Shown here piece after piece: positions 27,528 to 36,785 of a stretch of DNA of 64,000 nt. This DNA comes from Anabaena catenula FACHB-362 (GTDB lineage: Bacteria > Cyanobacteriota > Cyanobacteriia > Cyanobacteriales > Nostocaceae). The position numbers and the translations under genes were made by a program. Location of the stretch: assembly GCF_014698735.1 (NCBI RefSeq), contig NZ_JACJTQ010000014.1, positions 1 to 64,000 of the forward strand, in the 5' to 3' direction. The notes under the pieces are model-generated. The model saw only the letters and a program-made list of their open reading frames with translations, searched no databases and was not told where the DNA came from. Position 1 is the stretch's first letter. Each line of letters begins with the position of its first letter.

Positions 27528-29294
27528 ATGAAGAGTAATAACCAAAAGTTAAAACAATGGATATTTTATTTTTCCATTTTGTCTTTTGAATTTTTTATTC
27601 CCAGTCTTCTCTTACCAGTCAATGCTCAAGTAATTATCCAAACTGGAACACCGACACTTGAGCAACTAAGAGGAACAGAAAAACAACCGTCAGTATTACC
27701 TAATCCTCAACCTTTACCAGAAAACACCTTACCACCGCTGGAAGACTTATTCCCAAAAACCGAGCCAAATCCATTAATCCCCCAACCATCTTTTGATCAG
27801 ATTCCTGGGAAAATTACAGTTATAAAATTTGAAGTTATTGGTAGTACTGTTTTTAGTCCAAAAGAACTAGCAAAATTACTAGAACCTTTTACTAAACGCC
27901 CGATTTCTTTTGCTGAATTACAGCAAGTTCAAGAAACTATTAATCAATTATATGTGCAGCGGGGATACATCACTTCTGGAGCCTATATACCTCCCCAAGA
28001 ATTGCAAGATGGGACTGTGAAAATTGCAGTGATTGAAGGTGAGGTGGAATCAATTAATATTTCCGGTTTAAAACGATTACAACCTGGTTATGTTCGCAGT
28101 AGATTGGGATTAGGAACAAAGACTCCCTTGGATCAAAATCGCTTACTTCTAGCTTTGCAAATGCTGCAACTTGATCCTCTAATTGCTGGCTTATCAGCAG
28201 AATTAGCCGCTGGTTCCCGTCCCGGTGTGAGTGTGTTAGAGATTAAGGTGCGAGAGAAAGATGCTTTTTCAACGCAGATAAGTATTGATAATCAGCGATC
28301 GCCTAGTGTTGGGACTGTACGTCGTCAAGCGCAAATCAATCACAATAATCTGTTAGGATTTGGCGATCGCTTTCATGTTGGCTATACCAATACTGACGGT
28401 AGCAACTCTATCGATGATCTGAGCTACACTGTCCCCATTAACCCCCAAAACGGTACTATCGGGTTGAGCTACAGTCGCACCAATACTAATATTATTGAAG
28501 AACCCTTTAACGTCTTAGATATTCAATCTGCATCTCGCAATTATCAAATTACCTACCGTCAACCCCTGTACCAAACCCCTAATCAAGAATTTACCCTGGG
28601 GATAACTGGTTCTAGACAAGAATCAGAAACATCCCTGTTAAATGAGCCTTTTTCCTTATCTCCAGGTGCAAATGATCAGGGGGAAACGAGGATTTCTGCT
28701 ATCCGCTTTTTTCAGGAATATACTCAGCGGGATAATGTACAAGTCTTTGCGGTGCGATCGCAATTTAGCTTTGGTATTGATGCTTTTAATGCCACAAATA
28801 ATGACTCAGCCCCTGATAGTCAGTTTGTGACATGGCGCGGACAAACCCAGTACTTACGCTTATTAACACCAGATACAACTTTAGTACTGAGGTCAGATAT
28901 CCAATTGAGCGATCGTCCTTTAGTTGCTTTAGAACAATTTAGCGCCGGTGGACAACAAAGTGTACGCGGTTATCGACAGGATTATTTATTAGCTGATAAT
29001 GGCTTATTTGCTTCCGCAGAAGTTCGTACCTCCATTCTTCGCATTCCTAAGTTGGAAACCACTTTACAAGTATCTCCCTTTTTTGATGTGGGTACTGTTT
29101 GGAATCACTCTAGCTCTGATGTAGATATCAAACAGCAAACTTTAACTTCTGTAGGTGTAGGTTTGCGCTTGCTAGTAGGGGAAAATTTTAACGCCAAAAT
29201 TGATTGGGGTATTCCTTTACTTAATGTCGAAAAAAGCGGAAATTCTTTACAAGAAAATGGACTTTATTTCTCGGTAGAATATAAACCTTTTTAG
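27528..29294 (+). CDS. TpsB outer-membrane transporter (ShlB/FhaC/HecB family)
   Basis: A 588-residue protein with an N-terminal signal-type hydrophobic segment (about 12-32) and a proline-rich linker. A POTRA domain follows (about 90-165, ITVIKFEVIGSTVFSPKELA), then a second POTRA-like region (VEGEVESINISGLKRL). The rest is a 16-strand-type beta barrel, with the FSAGGQQSVRGYRQ motif of the family. It should secrete a TpsA exoprotein across the outer membrane. The large FHA-type gene at 32-36.6 kb on the other strand is the obvious partner. Confidence 0.9.
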   Translation: MKSNNQKLKQWIFYFSILSFEFFIPSLLLPVNAQVIIQTGTPTLEQLRGTEKQPSVLPNPQPLPENTLPPLEDLFPKTEPNPLIPQPSFDQIPGKITVIKFEVIGSTVFSPKELAKLLEPFTKRPISFAELQQVQETINQLYVQRGYITSGAYIPPQELQDGTVKIAVIEGEVESINISGLKRLQPGYVRSRLGLGTKTPLDQNRLLLALQMLQLDPLIAGLSAELAAGSRPGVSVLEIKVREKDAFSTQISIDNQRSPSVGTVRRQAQINHNNLLGFGDRFHVGYTNTDGSNSIDDLSYTVPINPQNGTIGLSYSRTNTNIIEEPFNVLDIQSASRNYQITYRQPLYQTPNQEFTLGITGSRQESETSLLNEPFSLSPGANDQGETRISAIRFFQEYTQRDNVQVFAVRSQFSFGIDAFNATNNDSAPDSQFVTWRGQTQYLRLLTPDTTLVLRSDIQLSDRPLVALEQFSAGGQQSVRGYRQDYLLADNGLFASAEVRTSILRIPKLETTLQVSPFFDVGTVWNHSSSDVDIKQQTLTSVGVGLRLLVGENFNAKIDWGIPLLNVEKSGNSLQENGLYFSVEYKPF

Positions 29295-29330
29295 ATATTT
29301 TTGTCAAGGCATAAAATTCTCTAAACAGAC

Positions 29331-29416
29331 TTTTCACATCACTTAATTAAAGCTACAAATTAGTCTCTGCGTAAGAGCTTCTGTCCATTTGTATCAACCT
29401 TAAAGTGAAACAGTAT
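29331..29416 (-). repeat. 80-bp dispersed element, copy 2 (inverted)
   Basis: The reverse complement of this stretch matches 26164-26246 over nearly its full length, with a small insertion near the middle. The two inverted copies flank the methyltransferase and TpsB genes. Confidence 0.8.
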
Positions 29417-29462
29417 TACCTGTCACCTGCTATACCAGAAGAAGCATGACAACTAGGAGGAA

Positions 29463-32021
29463 TTAAAGCCAATTTCCTACTAAAACAAATGCTGACCAAT
29501 AATAGGGATGGGAAAAATTCTTAGTTTGTAAAATTGTGAGTTGAGCGCGGCGAATAACTTCAGCTTTAGTAAGTTTGCTGTTAGCTAATTCCTCATAGAA
29601 TTTCGTCATTAATAAGGCAGTAGCTTCATCATCGACATACCAAAGACTAGCAAGAGTACTACGCGCCCCTGCTCTCACTGCCACACCGGCTAATCCTAAT
29701 GAGGCTCTTTTGTCTCCAGCAGCAGTTTTACAAGCACTGAGAACCAGTAATTCAATTGGGCGAATCTGGTTTCTATTAGAACGTAAAAGACTATTTAATT
29801 GATCGACATTGAGTCGTTGATCCCAAGTGAGAATAAATGTATCTTCAGCTTTAGAACTGAATTCACCGTGAGTAGCTAAATGAACTACTTGATAAGCATT
29901 TTCTTTAACAGTTTGCTCCAACTTATTATCAGTGAAAGAATCATTTTTTAGCAAAAATGAATTAGGAACCTGAACTTTAATTAGTTCCAATTCAGTGATG
30001 ACATTAGGAAGTTCAGAAAAACCTAGACGAGCTTCACTTAATCCACCACCAAGAAGCTGAATTTTTTCTCTAGCTAAAGCTTTAGGATCTATCAGTTGTA
30101 AACTGGGTGCGAGAGCAATACTATATTTTTCAATTAGGTATTGTTTACCATCATGAAGAATGGACATAGGAATATTTCGTAAAGCTCCATCTGAGATAAA
30201 AACTAGATTTGTGATATTACTAGTTTGCAGTTCTCCTTCAATCTTACTTATTAACCAGTTATAAATTTCTTGGGAGAGTTTTAGCCTGTTTTTATTTAAA
30301 GTTCGTTCTCTGGGACTAGCGACAGCAGCCCGTAGTGCGGCGATATTGGCTTCTATTGTTGACTGAGGTAATATTTTATTGTAGTGGCGTAGAGGTTTCT
30401 GAGGTAGAGCCACAATTACTTCTAAACGGTCTTTGAGAATAATTGTATAAAATATCGCTGATGTGGGGTCAATTTGGTCAATTTGTACAGGTTTAGCATC
30501 TAAACAAGCATTACGAAAGAAGTTATCTAGTTCAGCTAGTTGCAATGATTCAATTACTTCTCTGGCTTGTTTGAGGTCTTCTTGAGTAGCTTCTGGTTGC
30601 AATAGTAATGCAACTAGCTCTCGATAGACTGGTTCAACACGCTCTCTAAAGTCAAACTGGGCTTCTGAGCTAATTGCTACTATGTCAGTGCGTATAGATT
30701 GAAGAGTTTTAACTGATTTTGTGTAAGCTGCGATCGCACCTTTTTGTTCTTTTTGGGCTGTGAGAACTCTGCCTAATTGCCACTGCCATTCATAACTAAG
30801 TTCTGGTGCGTTGTTACTTTGAGAAAGAAGCAAGGCTTTTTCAGTTAATTTTCGCGCTTCTTCATAGCGTTGATTCTGTTCATAGAGATTTCCTAAAGTT
30901 CCCATTGCATAACTTTCGGCTCTTTTATCGTCTAAGTTCTTTGCTAATTGGATTGCTGTTGCCAGTTCATTGGCAATTAGGGGTTGGGAATAATTTTCTT
31001 GACTCGATTTGAGGAGAGTTCTAGCTAAAGTAATGCGGGAATAAACCGCTGTGCGACTAGGAGGTAATTGAGTAAAGCTGCTTTGGATTTGTGGGATTAA
31101 TTCTTTGGCTGCTGACAATCGCTTTTCGTCTAACAATAGCTCTAATTGGGATAACTGTGCCTGAATCATCAAATCAGATGAAGGGGATTCTTTAACAGCT
31201 TGTTGATAGTAATTTAGGGCTATTTGAGCTTGATCTTTTTGTAATCTTGTGGTTTTGCCTAAACTCAAAAGTGTTTCGGTAATTGCTGACGGAGAGGATA
31301 ATTTTCGGGATAATACTAAACTTTGCTCCAAAGCTGCTTGAGACTTATCTAATTGTCTGATACTACGCAACACATCTCCTAAACTTTGGAGTGATTTAGC
31401 TTTGAGTAGGCTATCTGGTTGTTGTTCAAGACTTTTCTGAGTGTCTGTTAAAGTTTTGACACATTGATTATATAATCCTAAAGCCTGTAATGCCTGAGCT
31501 TGGTTGATTTTGCTTCTAATTACTCCTGTATTTTCGCCAATTTTTTGATATGTATTGGCAGCAAGATTCCAAGTGTCTAAAGCTTTTTGGGAATTACCCA
31601 TAGACAGATGTAATTGTCCTTGAACTTCCAGGGTTTGAGCTAAAATTTGTTGGCGTTCTTTGATATCTGCTATTTTTTCAAGACTATTAAGAGCGGTTGT
31701 TATGGCTTGGTTTGCCTGTGCCAAGTCTCCGATTTTTTGATAGACTAAAGCTAGATTTCTCCAAGCTATCACCTCACCAACTAGATCACCTTGTTCCCCA
31801 TAGCTTTTAATAGCTTTTTGCAACAATGAAATAGCTGGTTTAAATTGTCCTTGTTGATATAATTGTTGAGCTTTTTGTTCTAGAGAAAGGGAATTTATTA
31901 TAATTTGATTATTGACATAATTACCACTATTATTAAGAGTCGTATTTGCTCTCACCGCATCTATTTGAAAACTGCAAGCTAGAGATAATAAAGTCAGAAT
32001 TAGAAAGTAAATCTTTTTCAT
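29463..32021 (-). CDS. TPR-CHAT protein (caspase-like protease), exported
   Basis: An 852-residue protein with an N-terminal signal peptide (MKKIYFLILTLLSLACSFQ, cleavage near DAVRA). A long array of TPR-type helical repeats spans about residues 45-440. A C-terminal CHAT domain (about 560-850) has the catalytic pair H718 in HLATHGEF and C764 in LSACKTAAG. CHAT domains are clan CD, separase/caspase-like cysteine proteases. The signal peptide places it in the periplasm or outside. It lies next to a TpsA exoprotein gene on the same strand, so cleavage or maturation of the exoprotein is an attractive guess. Confidence 0.9.
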   Translation of the reverse strand: MKKIYFLILTLLSLACSFQIDAVRANTTLNNSGNYVNNQIIINSLSLEQKAQQLYQQGQFKPAISLLQKAIKSYGEQGDLVGEVIAWRNLALVYQKIGDLAQANQAITTALNSLEKIADIKERQQILAQTLEVQGQLHLSMGNSQKALDTWNLAANTYQKIGENTGVIRSKINQAQALQALGLYNQCVKTLTDTQKSLEQQPDSLLKAKSLQSLGDVLRSIRQLDKSQAALEQSLVLSRKLSSPSAITETLLSLGKTTRLQKDQAQIALNYYQQAVKESPSSDLMIQAQLSQLELLLDEKRLSAAKELIPQIQSSFTQLPPSRTAVYSRITLARTLLKSSQENYSQPLIANELATAIQLAKNLDDKRAESYAMGTLGNLYEQNQRYEEARKLTEKALLLSQSNNAPELSYEWQWQLGRVLTAQKEQKGAIAAYTKSVKTLQSIRTDIVAISSEAQFDFRERVEPVYRELVALLLQPEATQEDLKQAREVIESLQLAELDNFFRNACLDAKPVQIDQIDPTSAIFYTIILKDRLEVIVALPQKPLRHYNKILPQSTIEANIAALRAAVASPRERTLNKNRLKLSQEIYNWLISKIEGELQTSNITNLVFISDGALRNIPMSILHDGKQYLIEKYSIALAPSLQLIDPKALAREKIQLLGGGLSEARLGFSELPNVITELELIKVQVPNSFLLKNDSFTDNKLEQTVKENAYQVVHLATHGEFSSKAEDTFILTWDQRLNVDQLNSLLRSNRNQIRPIELLVLSACKTAAGDKRASLGLAGVAVRAGARSTLASLWYVDDEATALLMTKFYEELANSKLTKAEVIRRAQLTILQTKNFSHPYYWSAFVLVGNWL

Positions 32022-32139
32022 GGTATTTACCGTTTTGTGTGTTGCTGATTAAGAGGGTGATTTTTTTCAAGCAGAGACGCAAAGAGTAGGAGTTTTAGAG
32101 GCAGAGAGTTTTTTGATATCAAGTCATTTAATCGTAAAC

Positions 32140-32179
32140 CCTGTAGGGGCGGGGTTTCCCCGCCCTTGATTGTATTGCA
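32140..32179. repeat. GC-rich hairpin repeat downstream of tpsA
   Basis: GGGCGGGG-TTT-CCCCGCCC is a perfect 8-bp stem at 32147-32165. The whole 40-bp unit recurs in inverted orientation at 36645-36684, so the two copies bracket the TpsA gene. Confidence 0.9.
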
Positions 32180-32210
32180 TCCAACCGATAACCGCGTTCA
32201 AACAAGACGA

Positions 32211-35200
32211 TTAATTAGTACTGTTTGCATGACAATCAGGATGATTTAAAGCTGAAATTTGAGGTGTGACATTTGGTGCTTCTGCTGTGAGAATTATCTT
32301 ACCATCAGCACCGATTATCCATCCTTGTGCTTGCTGAATTACCCGCTTAGTTGAATTTTGTGGCGGATTATTTATCCTTTGTTGCTGTCTCTTAACCATA
32401 GGTATTATTTCCTGGTTTTTTGAACGAGTTGCCCATACTACTAACCCAGGTGAATTACTAATGTATTCATCAGAATCAGCAGGTACACCACCCTTCCCTG
32501 TAATTACAAAAGAATTGTTTTTAGCAATTTGCTTATCTGAACAAATATCCGTGCCTACTAATGATTCAGCATCGAGTAAATTCTCTGGTAATTCTATTAA
32601 GCCAGAAGTAGGATCTACATCAGGTGTATTGATTTGAATTTGTCCAGCTAGACCAAATTGAGAAGATGCAGTAATATCACTTCTTGTGGTTATTTGTGGT
32701 TGATATTTTAATCCAAATATGGCATTAGTATTAATGTTGATTTTCCCGCCATTGCCTTGAAAAGCATTAGCAGTAATATCACTGTTTTCATTGGGAAAAG
32801 CCACAATCAAGGGAGAATTAATCTTGATATTTCCACCATCTCCCCCAGCACCTGCTGTACCTGCTGTGGCAGTAATTTGGCTGTTGCGACGTAACAATAA
32901 TAAATCTTGGATTTGCAGATTAATTTCCCCACCTTGACTACTGGAAGTTTCCGCAGTGATAAAAGCATTATTGTCTAAGGTAAGATTACCAGCTTGCAGA
33001 GAAATATTTCCACCTTTACCACTACCTTGACTATTGACAGCTATCTTTGCACCATCTTGAATAATTAAGGTTTGGGGGTCAATAAAAATACTCCCGCTAT
33101 CACCGCTAGAACCTTTTTCTGTGTTGGCAAATAGTCCGGTATTAGTTCCTGTGAGGGTGATATGATCACGGATTGTCAGGTTGATATTTCCAGCTTTGGC
33201 AGCATTTGAGGTAGTTGAAAGTAATTGTCCTCCATTTGCAGCTGTAAAAGTATTAGCTTTAACTGTAATACTCCCTGCATCACCTTGTCCCAAGGTACTG
33301 GCAGAAATTTGAGCGTTATTTTTTACTGTCACAGTCTCAGCAGTAATATCAATATTGCCACCACTTCCTTGGGCTGTAGCTTCTACACCAATAAAAGCAC
33401 CACTATTGAATAGTCTGTTGTTGCCATCAAATAAGACATCTTTAGTGGCATTGATATTTACACTGCCTGCATTTCCGTTGCCGCGAGTCCTTGATTCGAG
33501 TAAAGCACCATTGGTAACGGATAGTGACTCGGCTGTGATATTCACATTACCGGCATTTCCTTTTGCTCCTTCTTCTACGTTGGTTAAGGCAGAAGTGGAA
33601 CCATTAACACTATCAAATAAGACATCTTTAGTGGCATGAATATCTATACTGCCTGCGTCTCCCTTGCCTCTAGTACTGGCATTGAGTCGAGCGCCATTTG
33701 TCACAGATAGGGAGCCTGCGGTGATGTCGATACCTCCTGCATTTCCTACTGCTCCTAATCCCACAGTGCTAAATGCAGAACCCCGATTAAAGGAAACTAT
33801 GTCCGTGGCTTTAATTTTGACAGTTCCTGCGTCTCCGGTTCCAAATGTTGTGGCACTCAGTTGAGCGCCATTTATGACAGATAGGGAGCCAGTAGTGATG
33901 TCGATACCTCCTGCATTGCCTACTGCTCCTAATCCCAGTTGACTGACTGCACGACTGTTGCTATCAAACTTAACTTCACCAGTAGCGTTAACTTTGATAG
34001 TTCCTGCATCTCCCTCTCCATTACTGCTGGCACTCAGTCGAGCGTCATTGGTGAGTGATAAGGAACCTGTGGTGATGTCGATATCTCCTCCCTTTCCTAC
34101 TGCTCCTGATGTCACTTGACTAAATGCCCCACTGGAAAATCCGTTGCTTACTCCGTCAAACTTAACCGTGTCTGTGGCTTTAATTTTGACAGTTCCTGCG
34201 TCTCCAGTTCCAAATGTGGTGGCACTTAGTTGAGCGCCATTTGTGACAGATAAGGAGCCTGTGGTGATGTCGATACCGCCTGCATTTCCGTTTCCTCGTG
34301 ATGTCACTTGACTGGTTGCATAACTCCCGTCAAACTTAACTGTGTCTGTGGCTTTAATTTTGACAGTTCCTGCGTTTCCTTGTCCACTACTGCTGGCACT
34401 CAGTCGAGCCTCATTGGTGAGTGATAGGGAACCTGTGGTGATGTCGATATCTCCTCCCTTTCCTACTGCTCCTGATTCCACAGTGCTAAATGCAGAACTC
34501 TTGTCAAAGGAAACTAAGTCAGTAGCATTAATTTTGATAGTTCCTGCATTTCCAGTTCCGCGAGTTCGTGATTCGAGTAAAGCGCCATTGGTAACAGATA
34601 GTGAATTGGCTGTGATATTCACATTACCGGCATTTCCTTTTGCTCCTTCTTCTACGTTGGTTAAAGCAGCAGTGGGTAAACCATTAACACCATCCAATAA
34701 GACATTGTTAGTGGCATTGATATTTATACTGCCTGCGTCTCCGGTTCCACTAGTACTAGCATTGAGTCGAGCGCCATTGGTGAGTGATAGGGAGCCTGTG
34801 GTGATGTCGATACCTCCTGCATTTCCTACTGCACCCTGTCCCACACGGCTGAATGCTGCTGAATCTCCGTCAAACTTAACCGTGTCTGTGGCTTTAATTT
34901 TGACAGTTCCTGCATCTCCTTTGCCAAATGTGGTGACAGTCAGTTGAGCGTCATTGGTGAGTGATAGGGAGCCTGTGGTGATGTCGATATCTCCTCCCTT
35001 TCCTACTGCTTCTGATCCCAGTTGACTGAATGCTGCTGAATCTCCGTCAAAGGAAACTGTGTCTGTGGCTTTAATTTTGATAGTTCCTGCGTTTCCTTGT
35101 CCACTACTGCTGGCACTCAGTCGAGCCTCATTGGTGAGTGATAGGGAACCTGTGGTGATGTCGATATCTCCTCCCTTTCCTACTGCTCCTGATTCCACAC

Positions 35201-36584
35201 GGCTCAATGCAGAACTCTTGTCAAAGGAAACTAAGTCAGTAGCATTAATTTTGATAGTTCCTGCATTTCCAGTTCCGCGAGTTCGTGATTCAAGTAAAGC
35301 GCCATTGGTAACAGATAGTGACTCGGCTGTGATATTCACATTACCGGCATTTCCTTTTGCTCCTTCTTCTACGTTGGTTAAGGCAGCAGTGGGTAAACCA
35401 TTAACACCATCAAATAAGACATCTTTAGTGGCATGAATATCTATACTGCCTGCGTCTCCGGTTCCACTAGTACTAGCATTGAGTCGAGCGCCATTGGTGA
35501 GTGATAGGGAGCCTGTGGTGATGTCGATACCTCCTGCATTTCCTACTGCACCCTGTCCCACACGGCTGAATGCAGAACTCCCGTCAAACTTAACTGTGTC
35601 TGTGGCTTTAATTTTCATAGTTCCTGCGTTGCCTTTCCCAAATGTACTGGCAGATAGAGAAGAGCCATTGGTAAGTGATAGGGAGCCTGTGGTGATGTCG
35701 ATATCTCCTGCATTTCCTACTGCTTCTGATGTCACTTGAGTGAATGCAGAACTCTTGTCAAAGGAAACTAAGTCAGTAGCTTTAATTTTGATAGTTCCTG
35801 CGTTTCCTTTTCCATTAGTATTGGCAGATAAGGAAGAGTCATTGAGAATATCAAGAGTGTTGGTGGTAATCAAGATATTGCCGGCGTTCTTCTTTCCAGA
35901 AGTTGCGGTAGACAAGACACCTTTATTAATCGATATTGAATTATTAGCTTGTAGTGTTAAATTTCCTTTTGCTCTTAGCTGTCCAGATAAATTGATATTG
36001 TCTGCATTGAAGAGTAAATTTTTCCCAACTGTTAAATTCCCTTGATTATTAATTTGCGCTTGATAATTTCTTAAGGCGTTGGTAAATAATGCTCCTGGTT
36101 GGACAGAAAGTAAATTACTATGTTGGGGATTTGTTGCAGTAAATAAACCATTCTCACCTAATTTAATACCATCCACAGTTGTCGCAGTAAAAGAACCACG
36201 AATATCTAAACTAGCATTGTTGCCAAAAAATATCCCATTGGGATTTATTAAAAATAAATTCGCTGTTCCTTCTACTCCTAATTTCCCAAAAATATGGGAA
36301 ACATTACTACCAGTCACACGAGTTAATATGTTTTCTATGCCTACAGGATTAGCAAAGTACACTCCTTTACCTAAATCAATATTAAATTCTTGAAAACTGT
36401 GAAATAGATTAGTACCTCTGGTTGCACCATTTTCTATCCGGTCGTTGATTTGGTCGATGGGCTTAACTACTGAATTTTCTTGTCCTAATGTTTGGTCAGG
36501 TGTTATTTGTGCTTTTAGCTGATTACTAGGAAAGAGGAAGAAAATAAACAATAGAATTAGTTGTTGGAGGGAAAATTTTTTCAT
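32211..36584 (-). CDS. TpsA exoprotein with filamentous-haemagglutinin N-terminus and long repeats
   Basis: A protein of about 1457 residues from the ATG at 36584 (MKKFSLQQLILLFIFFLFP, a signal peptide ending near KAQ). The next 250 residues are a TPS secretion domain, with GTNLFHSFQEFNIDLGKGVYF and NLFLINPNGIFFGNNASLDI. From about residue 250 to 1150 there are roughly 14 units of 60-odd residues with the core GxIDITTGSLSLTNGA, predicted to form a right-handed beta helix. It would be secreted by the TpsB at 27.5 kb and act as a surface adhesin or similar. The longer start at 36623 adds only a non-signal stretch. Confidence 0.9.
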   Translation of the reverse strand: MKKFSLQQLILLFIFFLFPSNQLKAQITPDQTLGQENSVVKPIDQINDRIENGATRGTNLFHSFQEFNIDLGKGVYFANPVGIENILTRVTGSNVSHIFGKLGVEGTANLFLINPNGIFFGNNASLDIRGSFTATTVDGIKLGENGLFTATNPQHSNLLSVQPGALFTNALRNYQAQINNQGNLTVGKNLLFNADNINLSGQLRAKGNLTLQANNSISINKGVLSTATSGKKNAGNILITTNTLDILNDSSLSANTNGKGNAGTIKIKATDLVSFDKSSAFTQVTSEAVGNAGDIDITTGSLSLTNGSSLSASTFGKGNAGTMKIKATDTVKFDGSSAFSRVGQGAVGNAGGIDITTGSLSLTNGARLNASTSGTGDAGSIDIHATKDVLFDGVNGLPTAALTNVEEGAKGNAGNVNITAESLSVTNGALLESRTRGTGNAGTIKINATDLVSFDKSSALSRVESGAVGKGGDIDITTGSLSLTNEARLSASSSGQGNAGTIKIKATDTVSFDGDSAAFSQLGSEAVGKGGDIDITTGSLSLTNDAQLTVTTFGKGDAGTVKIKATDTVKFDGDSAAFSRVGQGAVGNAGGIDITTGSLSLTNGARLNASTSGTGDAGSININATNNVLLDGVNGLPTAALTNVEEGAKGNAGNVNITANSLSVTNGALLESRTRGTGNAGTIKINATDLVSFDKSSAFSTVESGAVGKGGDIDITTGSLSLTNEARLSASSSGQGNAGTVKIKATDTVKFDGSYATSQVTSRGNGNAGGIDITTGSLSVTNGAQLSATTFGTGDAGTVKIKATDTVKFDGVSNGFSSGAFSQVTSGAVGKGGDIDITTGSLSLTNDARLSASSNGEGDAGTIKVNATGEVKFDSNSRAVSQLGLGAVGNAGGIDITTGSLSVINGAQLSATTFGTGDAGTVKIKATDIVSFNRGSAFSTVGLGAVGNAGGIDITAGSLSVTNGARLNASTRGKGDAGSIDIHATKDVLFDSVNGSTSALTNVEEGAKGNAGNVNITAESLSVTNGALLESRTRGNGNAGSVNINATKDVLFDGNNRLFNSGAFIGVEATAQGSGGNIDITAETVTVKNNAQISASTLGQGDAGSITVKANTFTAANGGQLLSTTSNAAKAGNINLTIRDHITLTGTNTGLFANTEKGSSGDSGSIFIDPQTLIIQDGAKIAVNSQGSGKGGNISLQAGNLTLDNNAFITAETSSSQGGEINLQIQDLLLLRRNSQITATAGTAGAGGDGGNIKINSPLIVAFPNENSDITANAFQGNGGKININTNAIFGLKYQPQITTRSDITASSQFGLAGQIQINTPDVDPTSGLIELPENLLDAESLVGTDICSDKQIAKNNSFVITGKGGVPADSDEYISNSPGLVVWATRSKNQEIIPMVKRQQQRINNPPQNSTKRVIQQAQGWIIGADGKIILTAEAPNVTPQISALNHPDCHANSTN
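34340..35652 (-). repeat. 717-bp super-repeat inside the TpsA gene
   Basis: About 600 bp at 34340-34935 is repeated with high identity at 35057-35652, an offset of 717 bp (239 codons, four repeat units). The in-frame offset and near-identity point to recent unequal crossing-over. Confidence 0.8.
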
Positions 36585-36644
36585 GATAATGGATTTATAG
36601 GGGATTTTAGAGGATGAATGCACAAGTCTAATTTAGTACTAGAA

Positions 36645-36684
36645 TGCAATATCATCGAGGGCGGGGAAACCCCGCCCCTACAGG
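36645..36684. repeat. GC-rich hairpin repeat upstream of tpsA (inverted copy)
   Basis: The reverse complement of the 32140-32179 unit, with a few mismatches outside the perfect hairpin. It lies in the spacer between the CHASE2-cyclase gene and tpsA, so it could end transcription or mark the edge of a mobile unit. Confidence 0.9.
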
Positions 36685-36785
36685 CTTGGGGATAAAAAAC
36701 TGTATCTCATAACAGCAGAAAGCGCTTTAAGTCGGCGAAGTCGCCCAACGCAGTGGCTTGGCTATACATACTAAACCCGCCTTTT

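Noticed and set aside
33225-36393. Series of plus-strand open frames opposite tpsA
   Set aside because: They are low-complexity shadows of the repeated tpsA sequence (periodic Ala/Pro/Val-rich translations) with no ribosome sites.
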